A stretch of 8,891 nt of DNA from Methanobacteriota archaeon (lineage in GTDB: Archaea; Thermoplasmatota; Poseidoniia; Poseidoniales; Poseidoniaceae): contig JAPOHM010000050.1 of assembly GCA_029979405.1 (NCBI GenBank), positions 1-8,891 of the forward strand, given 5' to 3'. The notes beneath the pieces were generated by a model, which had not been told where the DNA came from, searched no databases, and saw only the letters and a program-made list of their open reading frames with translations. Below, piece after piece: positions 5,703 through 8,891 of this stretch. Made by a program: the position numbers and the translations under genes. The stretch's first letter is position 1. Each line of letters starts with the position of its first letter.

Positions 5703-8630
5703 CTATTCCTCAGAATCCCCTATTGCGTCAGTTGTAATATACTCCTTTTCAGGTTGGGTTAGTACTAGAGCTTCGAATTCATTCTCAGAATCGGTTCTCA
5801 GTGCTAAAATCAGTCCAAATACTAGCCCAGATAGGCCGATTATCCAGAATGAAACTGTAACCCAATCAATCCAGTGGTCAAAGTTCGAGAAATACATGAT
5901 AGAGTCTTGATTAGTTACAATATTAGAGACTAAAACTTCAGCGGTTTCATCATCTAACTCTCCTGAGGTTTTTATCATGAAGACCTCCGTTAAATTGTCC
6001 ATTGTTGGTGGTTCTTGTTGTTCGGTATTAGGCCTCGTATCTAAGTAAAATATTGACTCGGATTGACCGCCGATGATTACCTTGCTAATTGATTCGGCTT
6101 TGATTTCAACTTCGCTACCAAAGTAAACGGGCAGTGCTCCAGGAATCGCATCTAATATGTCTCCATTGTTGATTAATTTAGCTTGAATTGGCCTAGTTAA
6201 TGGGTCCATGCTCGCTTTACACACGTCGACTGGCACTCCTTTGAGTTCTCCATTGGAACTACAGTCCAATGGCACTACTCCGTAACCGGATAGGTCAACA
6301 AGATCTCCATCTCCCGTAATGAAACTGCCAATCGTTTCACCTTGCAGTTCCGCAGTAATCAATCCATATGTTGCATCTTCTTTTTCTAAGGTTCTCCAAC
6401 CGATGTATTCACTGTCTCCTACCATTACAGTTTCACCTTTATTGCAGGAATCAGACTCTCCCGTACAAATGGTTAGAATTGCAGGAGCTCCAGTTGATTT
6501 TCCACCATCCACATATTGTGCTGAACCAAAATATGTTTCATTCGACTCTAAACTCGTCCAACCTTCAGTCATATTTGTCGAATCACCAGTGGCAAGGTAT
6601 GCATTGACAGGATCATGCCACCCGAGAAGCCAATTGTTCACTGGCTGGGTTAGGTACTCCGAGGTACCAAAACTATCCTTTAGGAAATCAGGAACGAAAT
6701 TTTTGAACACGACTTCCATCATCAGCAGTCTTGCGGCTGCTGCGGCGTTTTCGTCAATTTGGTAAATTTCTGCTACAGTTTGATCATTCCATTCTACTGA
6801 TTCAGCAAGTTCTCCAGTTGAATAGTTGATAGGTAGGGATTTACCACTTAATTCTCCATATAAGAACATGGTTGCCCCTTCGGCTTTTGTGAGACCATAC
6901 GGGCCATACAACATTCTTGCACTATCTTCTTGAGTTAAATCTACAGGGTCAGCTTCTGGGAATCCAAGAATTCCAGAGCCCCACATGCCACCTGCATTCA
7001 ATGAATATTCCATGTAGGTGTTGTCTATGGGGTTAATGGAACCGAAGCTTTGGTTTACGAATTCAGATGCAGTGATATTTCCTTCTCCTCCAACAAGAAT
7101 CAGAGGAAGGGAGACATCGTTGTTTAACCAAGATTGACAGAATTGCTTGATGTCATCATGCTGACTTGACGTCAGGCCGTATGTCTCCATTGCTTCAATC
7201 TTTGACATTGAAATGAATGAATCAAGACCGAATGAAAGTCCAGATTCACTTACGGCTACAATTCCGAGTGGTTCATCTGTTCCATCTCCCATCCCCAGAA
7301 CATTTCTAGCCACCTCATTTGAAATTGATATCCCCAATAGAGCTTCAAATCTTGTGGACAGATTAACCAAATCTTCGGAGGTGTTTGTCACGTAATCATC
7401 ATCTAGAGCCCCATAATCCATCATCAGGCTACCCATTCCTCCGAAAAGTGTCCAATCTCTTGCAAGGGTAATTTCAATGTCAGTTGGATGTTCGAATCCC
7501 CACAATTCTGCCCTCTGCAGAGTAACCGAATCTTCAGGATTCGCCTGAATCTCTTCCAGAGTATCCGGTTCTCCCATTGCTGCATATACCAAAGGTCCCA
7601 TGTAATTGATGAATGCTAAATCTTCTCCTGAAGGTCCTTCTGCGTGGTAGAACATGTGCTCTAAGTCTAAATCTGAGACGAATGAACTCGATTCATTATC
7701 TTCGATTCCATTTCCATTTACGTCACCCTCTAAGGTTTCATTTTCATCGATAACTCCGTTCCCGTTATCGTCACCTAGTAAATTACCAGTTTCAGAATCT
7801 CTCCAAATCTCATCGTATTCAAGAATACCATCGCCATCGTCATTCCACGTGCCAGAAATCCATTGTGGATGTACTCCTCCAGAACTTAGGTATGTTTGAT
7901 TTTCATCGTTTGTGAATGCTCCACCGTATGCTTCATCAAATGCAGTGAACACTCCGTCAAGGAAGAACGATTCAGCAGAGTTGTGAAGGAGGGTGTCTAT
8001 AATGTAAATTGAGCCAGGCCCTTCCACGGTATTCAAAATGGCCATGTGTTCCTCTCTAATTTCATCCGCAACACCGTGCGCAGCAGATACCTGCTGGAAA
8101 TGGATGTCGATTACCCCAGAGACGAATCCTACTTTTGTAATGTCCATGACAGCATTAATCGCAGTACCAGTGGCTCCTACAACTTGAGGATTGAATGCAA
8201 TATTCAACTGGCTAACATTTGTGTCACAAGAGTAAGCAGTATCATCCGAACATGCGTATGAGGTAATTTGGCTGTACTTTAACAAACCATTCTTTATGTC
8301 ATAATCTTCAACAGTTCGCTTTAGAGTAACGTCGTATGTAATTGGACCAATTTTTTCGTAAATCGGTTCAGTGCCATTATTTTCAACATCGTCTACATTC
8401 AAAATCGACCACGCATAAAAGTCCCTTTGACTGGTTTCTTCCGCCCATTCTTCTTGTACCTCTAAACATAGTACATCTTTGCATATGTCGTCTTTTACTT
8501 TTGTAGCAACAGCATCATTGACTGCATCAGGGACCGCTCCCGTTGCCATTGGGCCAATAACTGCAAGGTTTAACATTACCAAAACAAAGCCTACGCCGAG
8601 GAAAGTTAGGTTCAATGGTTTCAGATTCAT
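5703..8630 (-). CDS. CD36/SR-B/LIMP-2-like two-anchor membrane protein with a large insertion carrying EF-hand-like loops
   Basis: The 975-residue protein has one hydrophobic anchor near each end (about 8-28 and 924-943) and a large outside domain, the topology of CD36 proteins. Matches by eye: after the first anchor, 'FYAWSILNVDDVENNG' then 'PIYEKIGPITYDV' (71-101) aligns with CD36 'FWIFDVQNPQEV...RGPYTYRV'. 'NNWLLGWHDPVNAYL' (665-679) aligns with 'RELLWGYRDPFLSLV'. 'ALPVYFGSEVEI' and 'SIFYLDTRPNTE' (832-870) align with 'LPHFLYASPDV' and 'RTYLDIEPITG'. CD36 proteins bind and channel lipids; function here is inferred. Residues of roughly 180-640 have no CD36 counterpart. They include EF-hand-like loops 'NDDGDGILEYDE' (263-274) and 'DDNGNGVIDENE' (287-298), and a weaker one at 303-314. 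Nine cysteines include the close pairs 50/55, 127/135, 722/729 and 790/804, which suggest disulfides. Thirteen N-x-S/T sequons lie in the ectodomain. The ATG at 8630 precedes the anchor correctly; a GAGGT two bases upstream is too close to be a good ribosome site. Confidence 0.8.
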   Translation of the reverse strand: MNLKPLNLTFLGVGFVLVMLNLAVIGPMATGAVPDAVNDAVATKVKDDICKDVLCLEVQEEWAEETSQRDFYAWSILNVDDVENNGTEPIYEKIGPITYDVTLKRTVEDYDIKNGLLKYSQITSYACSDDTAYSCDTNVSQLNIAFNPQVVGATGTAINAVMDITKVGFVSGVIDIHFQQVSAAHGVADEIREEHMAILNTVEGPGSIYIIDTLLHNSAESFFLDGVFTAFDEAYGGAFTNDENQTYLSSGGVHPQWISGTWNDDGDGILEYDEIWRDSETGNLLGDDNGNGVIDENETLEGDVNGNGIEDNESSSFVSDLDLEHMFYHAEGPSGEDLAFINYMGPLVYAAMGEPDTLEEIQANPEDSVTLQRAELWGFEHPTDIEITLARDWTLFGGMGSLMMDYGALDDDYVTNTSEDLVNLSTRFEALLGISISNEVARNVLGMGDGTDEPLGIVAVSESGLSFGLDSFISMSKIEAMETYGLTSSQHDDIKQFCQSWLNNDVSLPLILVGGEGNITASEFVNQSFGSINPIDNTYMEYSLNAGGMWGSGILGFPEADPVDLTQEDSARMLYGPYGLTKAEGATMFLYGELSGKSLPINYSTGELAESVEWNDQTVAEIYQIDENAAAAARLLMMEVVFKNFVPDFLKDSFGTSEYLTQPVNNWLLGWHDPVNAYLATGDSTNMTEGWTSLESNETYFGSAQYVDGGKSTGAPAILTICTGESDSCNKGETVMVGDSEYIGWRTLEKEDATYGLITAELQGETIGSFITGDGDLVDLSGYGVVPLDCSSNGELKGVPVDVCKASMDPLTRPIQAKLINNGDILDAIPGALPVYFGSEVEIKAESISKVIIGGQSESIFYLDTRPNTEQQEPPTMDNLTEVFMIKTSGELDDETAEVLVSNIVTNQDSIMYFSNFDHWIDWVTVSFWIIGLSGLVFGLILALRTDSENEFEALVLTQPEKEYITTDAIGDSEE

Positions 8631-8670
8631 GGACCTCGTCTTGGGTAGTTAGAATTGAACCTATCGGATG

Positions 8671-8676
8671 AAAAAA
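8671..8676 (-). terminator. T-run after pyruvate kinase, possible archaeal terminator
   Basis: On the minus strand six T residues occur 11 bases after the pyruvate kinase stop codon. Oligo-T runs act as intrinsic terminators in archaea without needing a hairpin. If active, the CD36-like gene would need its own promoter in the remaining 40 bases. That stretch has only a weak AT-rich segment (about 8648-8659). Confidence 0.35.
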
Positions 8677-8687
8677 TGCTCACGGTG

Positions 8688-8891
8688 TTATTCCGTTCCG
8701 GAAATACTTCCATCAGATTGTAATTTGTATAATCTGACTGTACTCGTAGCTCCACTCATCGCTTGGGGAGATCCTGAAATCGCTACTATTCGCTCACCAC
8801 GCTTGATTGTTCCCTTTTCTGCAAGAATAGAAATAGCGTTCTGCATTGTTTTAGAACCTCTATCATTTTCTTCGACGATTACTGATTTAAC
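8688..8891 (-). CDS. pyk: Pyruvate kinase, C-terminal end (5' part beyond window)
   Basis: The minus frame is open from the window edge to a TAA at 8688-8690, giving 67 residues. The sequence 'AISILAEKGTIKRGERIVAI' followed by 'SGSPQAMSGATSTVRLYKLQ' is the end of the pyruvate kinase C-terminal domain. Relatives show 'G....GD.VV...G.P....G.TN..RV'. The enzyme converts phosphoenolpyruvate and ADP to pyruvate and ATP in the cytoplasm. The catalytic barrel lies outside the window, so activity cannot be judged. After the conserved end the protein has a short polar tail, 'SDGSISGTE'. The stop is 57 bases before the start of the CD36-like gene on the same strand. Confidence 0.85.
   Translation of the reverse strand, partial: VKSVIVEENDRGSKTMQNAISILAEKGTIKRGERIVAISGSPQAMSGATSTVRLYKLQSDGSISGTE

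Noticed and set aside
6319..6765. A 148-codon open frame on the plus strand
   Set aside because: It lies wholly within the CD36-like gene on the other strand, has no recognisable protein features and looks like a shadow of that gene's codon bias.
8633..8637. GAGGT (minus strand) as ribosome binding site of the CD36-like gene
   Set aside because: Only two bases separate it from the ATG, too close for normal Shine-Dalgarno pairing.

Overview
The window looks like chromosome from a low-to-moderate G+C marine euryarchaeote of the Poseidoniales (Marine Group II) or Marine Group III type. The archaeal evidence is direct. There is a replication factor C small subunit, an elongator tRNA-Met with a bulge-helix-bulge intron between positions 37 and 38, and TATA-like boxes close to start codons with little or no leader and no consistent Shine-Dalgarno site. 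The lineage below Archaea is inference. Packing is very tight: one convergent gene pair overlaps by 12 bases and another abuts with no gap.

Layout. Positions 1-284 (minus) hold the N-terminal part of a secreted protein with a DNRLRE-like domain. A divergent promoter region (285-416) contains an 8-bp-arm dyad between two TATA-like boxes. It separates that gene from the replication factor C small subunit (417-1370, plus). Convergent with RFC is a three-helix membrane protein with an extracytoplasmic beta-rich tail and no recognised family (1359-2210, minus). The tRNA-Met gene with its 57-nt intron follows (2319-2451, plus). Next is a 924-residue RND/MMPL-type exporter (2530-5304, plus). It abuts, tail to tail, a DUF2237 protein (5305-5664, minus). 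Upstream of DUF2237 on the same strand are a 975-residue membrane-anchored protein (5703-8630) and, at the window edge, the C-terminus of pyruvate kinase (8688-8891).

The standout is the 975-residue protein. Its two-anchor topology and several motifs (an N-terminal 'FY..NV..V..G..P..E.IGP..Y' block, an 'LLGWHDP' block like 'LLWGYRDP', and a C-terminal 'LP.YFGS...FYLDTRP' block like 'LPHFLYASP...TYLDIEP') match the CD36/SR-B/LIMP-2 scavenger-receptor family. That family is normally described from eukaryotes. The archaeal version carries an insertion of roughly 450 residues that includes EF-hand-like calcium loops. It lies two genes from an RND exporter, the superfamily that contains NPC1 and Patched, so a lipid-handling role for this neighbourhood is a reasonable hypothesis but is not shown by the sequence.

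The minus-strand genes pyruvate kinase, CD36-like and DUF2237 have gaps of 57 and 38 bases and could be partly co-transcribed. A T-run after pyruvate kinase may separate it from the others. No mobile elements, CRISPR arrays or rRNA genes were seen. No stretch longer than about 130 bases lacks a gene.
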